From assembly GCF_008123425.1 (NCBI RefSeq), contig NZ_VSSS01000004.1, positions 1-64,000 of the forward strand: 64,000 nt of DNA, read 5' to 3'. The notes below the pieces were generated by a model. It made no database searches. It was not told where the DNA came from and saw nothing but the letters and a program-made list of their open reading frames with translations. Shown one piece after another: positions 15,818 through 25,114 of this stretch. The stretch comes from Bradyrhizobium rifense. Its GTDB lineage: Bacteria > Pseudomonadota > Alphaproteobacteria > Rhizobiales > Xanthobacteraceae. Numbering within the stretch: position 1 is the stretch's first letter; each line of letters starts with the position of its first letter. The translations under genes were made by a program, and so were the position numbers.

Positions 15818-16714
15818 ATGCTTGATTCGACTCGACCGGTGCTGCGGCCACGCATCGCCCCGGCCGGCCTGATGTTCCTCGCGATCACCTCGATCGGCTG
15901 GGGCTTCAATTGGCCGGTGACAAAGTTCCTGCTCGGTGAGCTGCCGCCTTTGACCCTGCGCGGGGTGACCGGCGTGCTCGGCGCCGTGCTGCTGGCCGCG
16001 CTCGCCCTGGTCCGCGGCGACAGCCTGAAGGTCGCAGCCCAGATCTGGCCGCGGCTGGCGACCGCCGCGGTCCTCAACGTCACCGGCTGGATGGTGCTGA
16101 TGGGGCTGGCGCTGCTCTGGCTGCCGGCGAGCGAGGCGGCGCTGATCGCCTACACCATGCCGGTCTGGGCCTCGCTGATCGCCTGGCCCGTGCTGGGGGA
16201 GCGGCCGACGGTGCTGCGCACGCTCGGGCTGGTGATGGCCTTTGCCGGCCTCGCCTCGATCATGGGTGGCAACGGGATCGCCGCCAGCGCCGAGAAGCTG
16301 CCGGGCATCATCATGGCGCTGTGCGGCGCGATCGGCTTTGCCGTCGGCACGGTGTTCTCCAAAAAATACCCGATCCATCTGCCGCCGATCACGGCTGCCG
16401 CCTGGCAGATCGGGATCGGCTGCCTGCCGGTCTCGATCGTTGGCCTGCTGATCGAGACCTCGCACCTGGACAAGGTGACGCCAATCGGCTGGTGGCTGCT
16501 GATCTATTCGACCGTGGTGCAGTTCTGCATTGCCTATGTCAGCTGGTTCGCGGCACTAGCGCGCCTGCCGGCCTCGGTCGCCGCGATCGGGACCATGGCC
16601 GTGCCGGTGATCGGCGTGGTGGCGTCGGCGCTCGCGCTGGGAGAGCCGCTCGGGGCAGGGCAGATCGCCGGGCTGGTCTTCACGCTTGCCGCGGTGCTGC
16701 TGGCGACGCGGTAG
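15818..16714 (+). CDS. EamA (DMT superfamily) transporter
   Basis: A 298-residue membrane protein with about ten hydrophobic segments in two similar halves, the EamA-repeat layout. The first half starts LMFLAITSIGWGFNWPVTKFLL (the GxxxxxxK-type opening of the family), and the second half starts after IIMALCGAIGFAVGTVFSKK. It ends LGEPLGAGQIAGLVFTLAAVLLATR, typical of the last helix. Members export amino acids, metabolites or drugs; the substrate cannot be inferred. Convergent with the LysR gene 45 bases on. Confidence 0.88.
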   Translation: MLDSTRPVLRPRIAPAGLMFLAITSIGWGFNWPVTKFLLGELPPLTLRGVTGVLGAVLLAALALVRGDSLKVAAQIWPRLATAAVLNVTGWMVLMGLALLWLPASEAALIAYTMPVWASLIAWPVLGERPTVLRTLGLVMAFAGLASIMGGNGIAASAEKLPGIIMALCGAIGFAVGTVFSKKYPIHLPPITAAAWQIGIGCLPVSIVGLLIETSHLDKVTPIGWWLLIYSTVVQFCIAYVSWFAALARLPASVAAIGTMAVPVIGVVASALALGEPLGAGQIAGLVFTLAAVLLATR

Positions 16715-16759
16715 GGCGCCGATCGAGCGCTCGGCCCGCATCGAATTCCCGCCATGGCG

Positions 16760-17671
16760 TCAAGGTCGGCTTGCCGCGAAAAGGCCGCGCCTGTTGGCTT
16801 GCAGGAACTCCGCGAACAATCGACTGAGTGGCGGAAGTGTTCGATGCGCCTTCTTGATCAGCGCGACGGGCCGCGCGAAGTTGTTGTCGCTGATCCTGCG
16901 GCTTCGCAGCGAAGGTTCGGCAAAGATTTCGCGCGCTGACGTCGGCAGGATGGTGAGGCCGATGCCGGCGCGCACCATGCCGATCGCCGTCATCATATAG
17001 GTGGCTTCCGACGCCGGCGCCGGCAGCAGCCCTGCGCGGTTGAAGGCGAGATCGGTGACTGCCCTCACGCTGGTGCCCTGGTCCATCATGACCAGCGGAT
17101 ACTTGGCCAGCACGCGCGCGGTGATGCGACGCTGAGCTCCGATCGGATGAGATTCGGGGTAGACCACGCTCATCTCGTCGCGCGCGGTGAAGAGGGTCTC
17201 GATATCGGGGAACGACACGTCTCCGCCCGTCAGACCGAGATCCACCTCTTCCGAGCGAATAAGCGCCAGCACGCGACTGGCAATGACGTCCTTCAATGCG
17301 AAGGAAGCACCGGGGTTCTGCCCCCGGAATCCGCCGATCACGTCGGGGAGTATTCCGGCAGCGAAGGACGGCAGGGCCGCCATGCGGACGACGCCTCGTC
17401 GCTCGCTCGCGACATCCCGGGCATCGCTGAGAAGGGATTCGAGATCCTGCAAGGTCCGTTCGAGCGCGGGCAGCAGCTCACGTCCCATGCGGGTCAACGC
17501 GACCGAACGCGGGTTGCGATCGAACAGCCGAAGCCCGAGCGATTCCTCCAGCCGCCGGATCTGGACCGAAAGGGTCGGCTGCGACACATGCAGCGCCGAC
17601 GCCGCCTGGGTGAAGCTGCCCAACTTCGCGACCACGACGAAGGACCGGAGTTGCCTCACGTTTATATCCAT
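16760..17671 (-). CDS. LysR family regulator of the adjacent transporter/AtuA operon
   Basis: A 303-residue LysR regulator. The N-terminal winged helix-turn-helix is clear (RQLRSFVVVAKLGSFTQAASALHVSQPTLSVQIRRLEESLG, split here between residues 6 and 47; key residues A22, S28 and R36 types). The effector-binding part follows, with YPLVMMDQG near its middle. It is divergent from the CitMHS gene, and a perfect 6-4-6 inverted repeat containing a T-N11-A motif lies between them. It therefore probably senses the transported acid or a breakdown product and activates 17786-22833. Confidence 0.92.
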   Translation of the reverse strand: MDINVRQLRSFVVVAKLGSFTQAASALHVSQPTLSVQIRRLEESLGLRLFDRNPRSVALTRMGRELLPALERTLQDLESLLSDARDVASERRGVVRMAALPSFAAGILPDVIGGFRGQNPGASFALKDVIASRVLALIRSEEVDLGLTGGDVSFPDIETLFTARDEMSVVYPESHPIGAQRRITARVLAKYPLVMMDQGTSVRAVTDLAFNRAGLLPAPASEATYMMTAIGMVRAGIGLTILPTSAREIFAEPSLRSRRISDNNFARPVALIKKAHRTLPPLSRLFAEFLQANRRGLFAASRP

Positions 17672-17691
17672 AGAGTTTCTCTATCGCTGCC

Positions 17692-17707
17692 ATTGAATCA
17701 TTTCAAT
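17692..17707. promoter_or_regulatory. Probable LysR operator
   Basis: ATTGAATCATTTCAAT: perfect ATTGAA/TTCAAT arms with a 4-base spacer, containing T-N11-A. It stands 21 bases from the LysR start codon in the divergent LysR/CitMHS spacer. Confidence 0.55.
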
Positions 17708-17785
17708 TGCCTAATGGCACGCGCCGCGTTCAATTTGCGGCAAGTGTTCGGGAGAGATCCCCGAAAAGAACAATCAGGCGGGGAA

Positions 17786-19096
17786 ATGCACAATCTGGCG
17801 TTGCTTGGCGTTGCCACCATTGCGGTGCTGCTTCTGGTCATCATGACGAAGCGGATGTCGCCGCTGATCGCCCTCATTCTCATACCGCTGATCGCCTGTC
17901 TGATCGGCGGTTTCGGCTGGGATACGAGCAAGTTCATCGTCAGCGGCCTCCAGAGCCTCGCGCCCGTCGTCGGCATGTTCGTGTTCGCGATCCTCTTCTT
18001 CGGCGTGGTGACGGATGCGGGCATGCTGGACCCGATCATCGACCGAATCCTGCGCACCGTCGGTACACGGCCTACGCGGATCGTCATGGGCACAACCCTA
18101 TTGGCTCTGCTCATCCACCTCGACGGATCGGGCGCTGTCACCTTTCTCATCACGATTCCGGCGATGCTTCCCTTGTACGATCGCCTCGGCATCGATCGGC
18201 GCATTCTCGCCTGCGCGGCGTCCCTGGCTGCCGGAGTGAATTTCCTGCCTTGGACCGGCCCCATGATACGGGCCGCCGCTTCGCTCAAGCTGCCGATTCC
18301 GGAGATATTCAACCCGCTGGTGCCGGTTCAGTTGGCCGGTATCGTCTTCATCTTTGCCGTCTCCTATTGGCTGGGTCGCAGGGAGGAGAAACGGCTCGGC
18401 CTGGAAGCCGGGGCATCGGTCGATGTGGAGGCTCAGCGAACCCTGAGCGAAGCCGAGCTCAAGCTGCGACGGCCGCGGAACTTCTGGATCAACATCGTTC
18501 TGACTGTGATCGTGCTCGCGACGATGGTCGCTCTGGGCGACAGGCTGACGCCTGCCATCGTGTTCATGATCGGCACTTGTCTGGCGCTGCTCATCAACTA
18601 TCCCAATGTCGACGATCAACGGCAGCGCGTGGACGCGCACGCGAGGGCCGCACTATTGATGGCCTCGATCCTGCTCGCGGCGGGCGTGTTCACCGGCATC
18701 ATGCAGGGGTCGGGGATGTTGAAGGCGATGGCGCAGGATGCCGTCGGATTCGTGCCTCCGGGCGCGGCGAAATTCATGCCGATCGCGCTTGGTATCGTTG
18801 CAATGCCGCTCAGCCTCTTGTTCGATCCGGACTCGTTCTATTTCGGCGTTCTTCCGGTCCTGGCCGAAGTTGGGGGACAGCTTGGCGTTCCCAAAGTTCA
18901 GCTCGCGCAAGCCGCCTTGCTGGGACAGATGACCACCGGTTTTCCCGTGAGCCCATTGACGCCTGCGACGTTTCTCGTCGTCGGCTTGACCGGCATCGAT
19001 CTGGCCGATCATCAGAGGTTCACGATACCGTTCCTCTTTGCGGCCTCGGTGGTGATGACTATAGCTTGCGTTTGTCTCGGCATTTTCCCGCTGTAG
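17786..19096 (+). CDS. CitMHS family carboxylate transporter
   Basis: A 436-residue membrane protein with about 12 hydrophobic segments. It shows the CitMHS layout: MSPLIALILIPLIACLIGGF near the start, the conserved LIHLDGSGAVTFLITIPAMLPLY around 110-132, a charged loop at about 205-235, and FDPDSFYFGVLPVLAE followed by TGFPVSPLTPATFLVVGL near the end. Known members carry citrate complexed with Mg or Ca, or other carboxylates. Its place upstream of AtuA and an oligo-hydroxybutyrate hydrolase suggests a hydroxy acid or branched acid instead. The ATG at 17786 follows GGGGAAA; the frame upstream overlaps the LysR gene and is not used. Confidence 0.87.
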   Translation: MHNLALLGVATIAVLLLVIMTKRMSPLIALILIPLIACLIGGFGWDTSKFIVSGLQSLAPVVGMFVFAILFFGVVTDAGMLDPIIDRILRTVGTRPTRIVMGTTLLALLIHLDGSGAVTFLITIPAMLPLYDRLGIDRRILACAASLAAGVNFLPWTGPMIRAAASLKLPIPEIFNPLVPVQLAGIVFIFAVSYWLGRREEKRLGLEAGASVDVEAQRTLSEAELKLRRPRNFWINIVLTVIVLATMVALGDRLTPAIVFMIGTCLALLINYPNVDDQRQRVDAHARAALLMASILLAAGVFTGIMQGSGMLKAMAQDAVGFVPPGAAKFMPIALGIVAMPLSLLFDPDSFYFGVLPVLAEVGGQLGVPKVQLAQAALLGQMTTGFPVSPLTPATFLVVGLTGIDLADHQRFTIPFLFAASVVMTIACVCLGIFPL

Positions 19097-19107
19097 CGAG
19101 GTGACGA

Positions 19108-20442
19108 ATGCGCACGATCAGACTAGGGGCAGGCGCCGGATATTCGGGTGACCGGATCGAACCGGCCGTCGAGCTCGCGGAGAAAGGCAAGCTCGACTAT
19201 TTGGTGTTCGAATGTCTTGCCGAGCGCACGATCGCGCTCGCGCAGGCCGCCAGGCTGAAGGATCCGAACGCCGGGTTCGATCCGTTGCTGGAAGCGCGGA
19301 TGAAGGCTGTGCTGCCGGCCTGTCGCGCGAACGGTGTCCGCATCGTTACGAACATGGGGGCCGCCAATCCGATATCCGCCGCGCGGGCTACGACGGCGAT
19401 TGCGCAGCAGTTGGGACTTCGTGGGCTCAAAATCGCCGCCGTCACCGGCGATGATGTCCTCGGCGATTTGAAAAACTCCGATCGCCACCTCGATAACGGC
19501 TTTACCGTCGACGGTCTCGGCAATCGAATAGCTTCCGCCAACGCCTATCTCGGCGGCGCTTCGATCGCTCAAGCCCTGCGCGATGGGGCTGATGTCGTCA
19601 TCACCGGGCGCGCCGCCGATCCCTCGCTTTTCCTCGGTCCGTTGATCCACGAGTTCGACTGGGCGATGGACGATTGGCCGTTGCTGGGAAGAGGCATTCT
19701 GGTCGGCCATCTTCTGGAGTGCGCGGGTCAGGTCACCGGCGGATATTTTGCCGATCCCGGATACAAGGACGTCAAAGACCTGGCCCGTCTCGGCTTTCCG
19801 ATCGGCGAAGTTCGGGAAGACGGGGATTTGATCGTCACCAAGGTGGCGGGTTCCGGGGGACGGGTCACGGCCGCGACGGTCAAGGAGCAATTGCTCTATG
19901 AGATCCACGATCCCGCCCGCTATTTCCAACCGGATGTGGTCGCTGACTTCTCCCGCGTCCAGGTGGAAGAAATTGGCGAGGATCGCGTCCACGTCATCGG
20001 TGCGAGCGGCACGCCAAAGACCGGCGAACTGAAAGTCTCGGTCGGCTACATCGACAGCTATGTTGGCGAAGGCCAGATTTCCTATGCCGGGCCGGGCGCC
20101 CTTGAGCGTGGACGGCTGGCGATCGAGATCGTTCGAGAACGGCTTGCGCTCTCAGGCGTGGAGACGAGCGAGCTAAGGAGCGATCTCATCGGATCGAACG
20201 CGCTCCACGGCGAAAATCTATCGCTGGGATGTCAGCCCTATGAAGTGCGGGTTCGTGTGATTGGACGCACCGAAACGCTGGCCCAAGCCCGACGCATCGG
20301 TGAGGAGGTGGAGACCCTCTACACCAATGGTCCGGCCGGAGGGGGCGGAGCCTGGAAGTCGGCCCGCGAGGTCGTTGCAGTGGCGTCCACTTTGATTCCA
20401 GAAGCTGACGTGAGGACGGCCGTCCAATACTTCGAAGCGTGA
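19108..20442 (+). CDS. atuA: AtuA family protein (DUF1446), acyclic terpene/branched acid catabolism
   Basis: A 444-residue soluble protein of the AtuA family. The start GAGAGYSGDRIEPAVELAEKG and the segment LPACRANGVRIVTNMGAANP (about 70-90) are family hallmarks, as are GADVVITGRAADPSLFLGPL and ECAGQVTGGYFADPGYKDV. AtuA is needed for citronellol/geranyl-CoA growth in Pseudomonas, but its reaction is not known and most homologues lie in other operons. It starts 11 bases after CitMHS with GAGGTGA as ribosome site, and its usual small partner follows. Confidence 0.88.
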   Translation: MRTIRLGAGAGYSGDRIEPAVELAEKGKLDYLVFECLAERTIALAQAARLKDPNAGFDPLLEARMKAVLPACRANGVRIVTNMGAANPISAARATTAIAQQLGLRGLKIAAVTGDDVLGDLKNSDRHLDNGFTVDGLGNRIASANAYLGGASIAQALRDGADVVITGRAADPSLFLGPLIHEFDWAMDDWPLLGRGILVGHLLECAGQVTGGYFADPGYKDVKDLARLGFPIGEVREDGDLIVTKVAGSGGRVTAATVKEQLLYEIHDPARYFQPDVVADFSRVQVEEIGEDRVHVIGASGTPKTGELKVSVGYIDSYVGEGQISYAGPGALERGRLAIEIVRERLALSGVETSELRSDLIGSNALHGENLSLGCQPYEVRVRVIGRTETLAQARRIGEEVETLYTNGPAGGGGAWKSAREVVAVASTLIPEADVRTAVQYFEA

Positions 20443-20499
20443 GCCCATGCAGAAGATGCCTGGGAACACGGCACGCCTGCCACAGGGGAGAATGACTCC

Positions 20500-20829
20500 A
20501 TGAAACTACGGGACATCGCGCACTCGCGCACAGGGGACAAGGGCAATACGTCAAACGTCTCCCTGATCGCGTACGACCCGAACGATTACGACGTGCTCTG
20601 CACGTACGCGACAATCGATCGGGTCAAGCAATTGTTCGATGGCATCGTCAATGGCGAGGTGACGCGATACGAATTGCCCGGCATCGGGGCCCTGAACTTC
20701 GTCATGACCGAGGCGCTTGGCGGCGGCGTGACGCGATCCCTGGCCATCGATGCGCATGGAAAGTCGCTCAGTTCGGCGCTGCTGAACATGGACCTTCCCG
20801 ATGACCTCCGCTCCGGTTCGAACGAGTAG
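20500..20829 (+). CDS. AtuA C-terminal-like ferredoxin-fold protein
   Basis: A 109-residue protein starting LRDIAHSRTGDKGNTSNVSLIAYD, the signature of the separate small domain that is fused to the C-terminus of AtuA in many organisms. It continues with YELPGIGALNFVMTEALGGG. The pair probably forms one enzyme or complex; its reaction is unknown. It lies 57 bases after atuA and 6 bases before the hydrolase gene, on one transcript. GGGGAGA precedes the ATG. Confidence 0.85.
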   Translation: MKLRDIAHSRTGDKGNTSNVSLIAYDPNDYDVLCTYATIDRVKQLFDGIVNGEVTRYELPGIGALNFVMTEALGGGVTRSLAIDAHGKSLSSALLNMDLPDDLRSGSNE

Positions 20830-20835
20830 GCCAAG

Positions 20836-22833
20836 ATGAAAATCTTCTGCGCCGTTTCTATCGTCCTGATGTCGATCGGAGTGGCTCGCGCAGGTGAGCT
20901 TCCGGTTTGGCTGCACGAAGAAAAAGTAACACATTATGACGGCACGTCAGACGATCTTGTCACCGCGGGAATGGGTGCCGAGGCAATGACCGGGGCTGCT
21001 CCGCGTTTCGCTGATCCCTTGCATCCAACAGCACAAGAACTGCGCCGCGCTTCGGTATTCTACCGCGCGAGCAAAGGGCAGGGTTATGGCCGGCTGTTCG
21101 GCCCCCATGTCGATCAGGAGACGGGTCAATCATTCGACGATGAGGGCAGGATTGCCGGCGACGAAGTCCTTGCCTATGCGGACGATGGCGGCGGCAGGCA
21201 GAACGTCGCGATGCTCTTGCAGATTCCGTCAGACCTCTCGACGGAGAGGCGATGCCTCATCGCAATTCCGGTCGCAGGCTCAGCGAGCTTGTTTCGCGAC
21301 ATCGTCGATTTCGGCTATTGGGGGCTGCGTCATCGTTGCGCCGTCGTCTACAACGATAAGGGACATGGCAACGGCTTCCATCTTCTCGAGAACGATACGG
21401 TCATTCTGATCGACGGCCCACAAGTGCCGGCACAAGCGGCGGGATCGAAAGCGCACTTCCGCGCCGATCTTGACGAAGCGGCGCGCACCTCGTTCCTCGC
21501 TGCATGGCCTCATCGCGTTGCATTCAAGGCTGCACATTCGAAGCAGAACCCCGAGAAGGATTGGGGCACCGATCTGCTCCGGTCGGTGCAATTCGCATTT
21601 GTCGAGTTGGTGAAGCGGGACCCGGGCTTCACCCGTGAAAATACGATCGTTATTGCAACGGGAAGCTCGAACGGCGGCGGGGCCGTCCTCTACGGCGCAG
21701 AAAAGGACGCAGCGCACCTGTTGGACGGTGTCGTCGCGCGCGAGCCGCAAGTCCAGCTCAAGCCCGACGACAGGGTGGTCGTGAAGCGAGGGACTCTTGA
21801 GCGGCGAGGCACAGGCCGTAGCTTGCTCGATTATTTCAGCTTCGGGAACCTCTATCAGCCATGCGCGGTGCTCGCGGTGACTGATATTCCATTGCGGGAC
21901 CGTGTGCCATTCGCGGCGAACCGATGCCAGTCCCTTCACGACAAGGGCTTGTTGACGTCTGCGACCCTGGACGCCCAAGCGCGCGAGGCACTCGATCGCA
22001 TGCATGCTTACGGTTGGGACGAAGAGACCGACGTCGGTCACGCATTCGGATATTTCGTCGCACCGGACGCAACCGCAACCAAGTACGTCAATGATCACGG
22101 CCGCTTCGACGTCCGCGACCGTGTTTGCGGCTACAGCTACGCTGCAACGGATGCGGATGGAAGGCCGGTTGCGGTCCCTCCCGATCTGGCTTCTGCGATC
22201 TTCTCCGTTGCGCCGGGAGGTGCTCCGGCCGGAACCATCGATGTGGTCAACGACAACGATCCGACGGGGGCACGGCGCAGCTGGCTCTCGGTATCGCCGA
22301 GCACGGGGCGGCAGGATTTCAATCTGGATGGAGCCGTCTGTATTCGTGAACTCGTGACCGGAAACTCCCCCGGATCGCAGCGCGTGAAGACCGGTATCGA
22401 TGAATTTTTGGCATCAGGTCAATTGCACGGCTTGCCGACGATTATCGTGCATGGCCGCAATGACGACCGTGTTCCCGTCAGCTTCTCGTCGCGCCCGTAT
22501 CTGGGCTTGAACAATATCGTTGACGGGGAAAGTGCGAACCTGCGCTATATCGAGGTCACGAACGCGGAGCATTTCGGTACCGACCTGCCAGGCTTCGACA
22601 CGAGAATGGTTCCGCTCGTCCTCTATCATCTGCGGGCCCTCGACCTGATGTGGGCCCACTTGACCCGAAAGACGCCATTGCCTCCGAGCCAGGTCGTTCG
22701 GACAACGCCACGCGGAGGCGAGCCTGGGAAAGCTCCCATGCTTCAGTCCGTCAACGTGCCGTCAATATCGGCTGCCCCGTCCGAGGGCGACAGGATCCTC
22801 GTCGATCATGGCCGGGTTCTCGTGCCGGATTGA
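20836..22833 (+). CDS. Exported 3-hydroxybutyrate-oligomer hydrolase family protein
   Basis: A 665-residue protein of the D-(-)-3-hydroxybutyrate oligomer hydrolase family (3HBOH). A signal peptide covers residues 1-19 (IFCAVSIVLMSIGVARA). The lipase-type box is IATGSSNGGG with the nucleophile at about Ser278. Other family stretches are VAGSASLFRDIVDFGYWGLRH, YNDKGHGNG and, near the end, IIVHGRNDDRVPVSF and NAEHFGTDLPGFD, which can supply Asp and His of the triad. Such enzymes cut short oligomers of 3-hydroxybutyrate into monomers. Its place behind a transporter and atuA suggests uptake and use of hydroxy-acid oligomers or related esters released outside the inner membrane. Confidence 0.85.
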   Translation: MKIFCAVSIVLMSIGVARAGELPVWLHEEKVTHYDGTSDDLVTAGMGAEAMTGAAPRFADPLHPTAQELRRASVFYRASKGQGYGRLFGPHVDQETGQSFDDEGRIAGDEVLAYADDGGGRQNVAMLLQIPSDLSTERRCLIAIPVAGSASLFRDIVDFGYWGLRHRCAVVYNDKGHGNGFHLLENDTVILIDGPQVPAQAAGSKAHFRADLDEAARTSFLAAWPHRVAFKAAHSKQNPEKDWGTDLLRSVQFAFVELVKRDPGFTRENTIVIATGSSNGGGAVLYGAEKDAAHLLDGVVAREPQVQLKPDDRVVVKRGTLERRGTGRSLLDYFSFGNLYQPCAVLAVTDIPLRDRVPFAANRCQSLHDKGLLTSATLDAQAREALDRMHAYGWDEETDVGHAFGYFVAPDATATKYVNDHGRFDVRDRVCGYSYAATDADGRPVAVPPDLASAIFSVAPGGAPAGTIDVVNDNDPTGARRSWLSVSPSTGRQDFNLDGAVCIRELVTGNSPGSQRVKTGIDEFLASGQLHGLPTIIVHGRNDDRVPVSFSSRPYLGLNNIVDGESANLRYIEVTNAEHFGTDLPGFDTRMVPLVLYHLRALDLMWAHLTRKTPLPPSQVVRTTPRGGEPGKAPMLQSVNVPSISAAPSEGDRILVDHGRVLVPD

Positions 22834-22855
22834 GTCCGCGCGGGCACCCCCCTGT

Positions 22856-25114
22856 TTAGGACGCCCCCATCCCCCCGCCGTTCAGCGCCTTCCGGATCAT
22901 CTCCGCGAGCTGGTTTCTCCGATACGGTTTTGTCAGCAGCATCACGCCGTCGTCGAGCTTGCCGTGGTGGACGATGGCGTTGTCGGTGTAGCCGGAGGTG
23001 TAGAGCACTTTGACTCCCGGCCGGCGCCTGGCGATCTCCTCGGCGAGCTCGCGGCCGCTCATGCCGCCGGGGATGACGACGTCGGTGAAAAGCAGGTCGA
23101 AGGCCTGGCCGGCCTCGATCAATTGCAGCGCGGCACGGCTGTCCGCGGCGGCGACCGTATTGTAGCCGAGGCTCTGGAGCTGGGCGGTGACGAAATTGCG
23201 CACCATCGTGTCGTCTTCGACGACAAAGATGGTCTCGGCGCCGCCTTCGGCTTGTTGTGCGATCGAGGTCGCGGCTTCCGTCGTGCCTTCGCCCGGCGGC
23301 AGATAGAGCTTGATCGTGGTGCCGTGGCCTTGCTCGCTGTAGATCTTGATGTGGCCGCCGGATTGCTTGACGAAGCCGTAGACCATCGAGAGGCCGAGAC
23401 CGGAGCCCTTGCCGACCTCCTTGGTGGTGAAGAACGGCTCGAACGCCTTGTCCTGCACGCTCTGCGGCATGCCGGTGCCGGTGTCGCTGACGGCGAGCAT
23501 GACGTAGGGACCGGGCCGCACGTCGGCATTGGCCTGCGCGTAAGCCTCGTCCAGCACGACGCGGTGGGTCTCGAGCAGGAGCTTGCCGCCGTTCGGCATG
23601 GCGTCGCGGGCGTTGATCGCCATGTTGAGCACCGCATTGGTGAGCCGCGACGGATCGATGTGCGAGGTCATCGGTCCCTGCTGGAGCACGGTTTCGATCT
23701 GGATCTGCTCGCCCAGGGTGGGGCGCAGGAGCTTTGCGATGTCGGTGATGGCGGCGTTGATCTCGACGTCGCGCGGCTGCAGCGGCTGCTTGCGCGCGAA
23801 CGAGAGAAGGTGCTGGATCAGCTCGGCGCAGCGCTCGGCGGCGTCGTCGATCAGGCGCGCCGTGCGCTGCAGCTCCGGCTGACCTTTCAGGCCCGCCACC
23901 AGCGTTTCGGTATTGCCCGAGATCACGGTCAGCATGTTGTTGAAGTCGTGCGCGACACCACCGGTCAGCTTGCCGATGGCATCGAGCTTCTGCGACTGGT
24001 GCAGCTGCCGCTCGGTTTCGCGCGACGTCGTGGCGTCGTGATAGACTAGGACGGCACCGGAGATCGTGCCTTCCGCATCCAGCATCGGCCGGCCGCTGAC
24101 CATGAGATGGCGCGCGGAATTGTCGCTGTGCGGGCGGACGATCATCTCCAGATTTTCGAACTGCTCGCCGCGCAGCACGCGCGCGGAAGGCAGCTCGGTT
24201 GGCTTGAGCGGCGTGACGCCGTCGCCGTGAAAGACGTCGGATATCGCCCGCAGATTGCGCAGGTTCATGCCGGCGCGATGCAGCAGCATGCGCTCCGCGG
24301 CCGGATTGGACAAAAGGACATTGCCGTCGGCGTCGATCACCAGCACCGCCTCCGCCATGCTGTGGAACGTGCTCTGCAGCACGTTGACCGACAGGCGCAG
24401 CTCGTCATGGGCGGTGACGAGGTGCTCGGTACGTTCGGCAACGGCCGCTTCGAGTTGTTGCTTCTCCGCTGTGGTTTCCAGCAGTGTGCTCTTAAGCTGC
24501 ACGGTGGTGCGCTGGCTCTCGCTTAGGAGCATGGCGGCCAGCAGCAGGATCACCAGCGCGCCGATGACGTCGATGCCGAGCAGCACGATGCCGGTCCGGC
24601 GCGAGGCCGCTTCGCGGGTGGCGCGCAGCTTCTCTTCGCCCGCGGCCAGCCGATCCAGATTTCCCGTGACCGTCTCCATCAGGCCGCGTCCCTCGCCGCG
24701 GTCTCTCAGCGCGTTGGAGCCCTCGTTGTCGCCATTGACGCGCAGCCGAAGCGATTCTGCTGCGACCTCGATGCGCCGAAGGATGAGAGGCTCCGTAGCC
24801 TCCATCAGCGTCACCTGATCGGGATTGTCGCGGATGGCAAGCTTGAGGTCGCCGAGCGCCGGTGCGATCCGGCTGCGGGCAGCCTGGAATTCGTCGATGA
24901 AGCCTGCCGTGCGGTAGATCTCATAGCCGCGTAGCGCGCTTTCCGCGCGGCGAACCAGCAGGTTGATGTCCGAGATCTTCTTCAGCACCTCGACGGTGTG
25001 GTTGACCCATGCCGCGTCCGACCGCGACTTGACGTCGAGCCCGATCGAGGCGGCGGTGATGAGCAGGAGGATGGCTAGTCCAGCACCGAGAATGACGCGC
25101 TGCGAGGGAATCAA
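22856..25114 (-). CDS. CHASE3-PAS hybrid sensor histidine kinase
   Basis: A 752-residue membrane kinase. A membrane helix at about 7-24 (VILGAGLAILLLITAASI) is followed by a CHASE3 sensor domain containing LLVRRAESALRGYEIY, a second helix at about 165-185, then a PAS domain (about 240-360), HisKA with the phospho-accepting His in GGVAHDFNNML near 385, HATPase with GTGMPQS and GSGLGLSMVYGF, and a C-terminal receiver whose Asp lies in LLFTDVVIPG near 680. I place the start at a TTG at 25114: it overlaps the stop codon of the upstream regulator as TTGA and has AAAGAGG before it. The next ATG upstream lies inside that regulator. Confidence 0.9.
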   Translation of the reverse strand: MIPSQRVILGAGLAILLLITAASIGLDVKSRSDAAWVNHTVEVLKKISDINLLVRRAESALRGYEIYRTAGFIDEFQAARSRIAPALGDLKLAIRDNPDQVTLMEATEPLILRRIEVAAESLRLRVNGDNEGSNALRDRGEGRGLMETVTGNLDRLAAGEEKLRATREAASRRTGIVLLGIDVIGALVILLLAAMLLSESQRTTVQLKSTLLETTAEKQQLEAAVAERTEHLVTAHDELRLSVNVLQSTFHSMAEAVLVIDADGNVLLSNPAAERMLLHRAGMNLRNLRAISDVFHGDGVTPLKPTELPSARVLRGEQFENLEMIVRPHSDNSARHLMVSGRPMLDAEGTISGAVLVYHDATTSRETERQLHQSQKLDAIGKLTGGVAHDFNNMLTVISGNTETLVAGLKGQPELQRTARLIDDAAERCAELIQHLLSFARKQPLQPRDVEINAAITDIAKLLRPTLGEQIQIETVLQQGPMTSHIDPSRLTNAVLNMAINARDAMPNGGKLLLETHRVVLDEAYAQANADVRPGPYVMLAVSDTGTGMPQSVQDKAFEPFFTTKEVGKGSGLGLSMVYGFVKQSGGHIKIYSEQGHGTTIKLYLPPGEGTTEAATSIAQQAEGGAETIFVVEDDTMVRNFVTAQLQSLGYNTVAAADSRAALQLIEAGQAFDLLFTDVVIPGGMSGRELAEEIARRRPGVKVLYTSGYTDNAIVHHGKLDDGVMLLTKPYRRNQLAEMIRKALNGGGMGAS

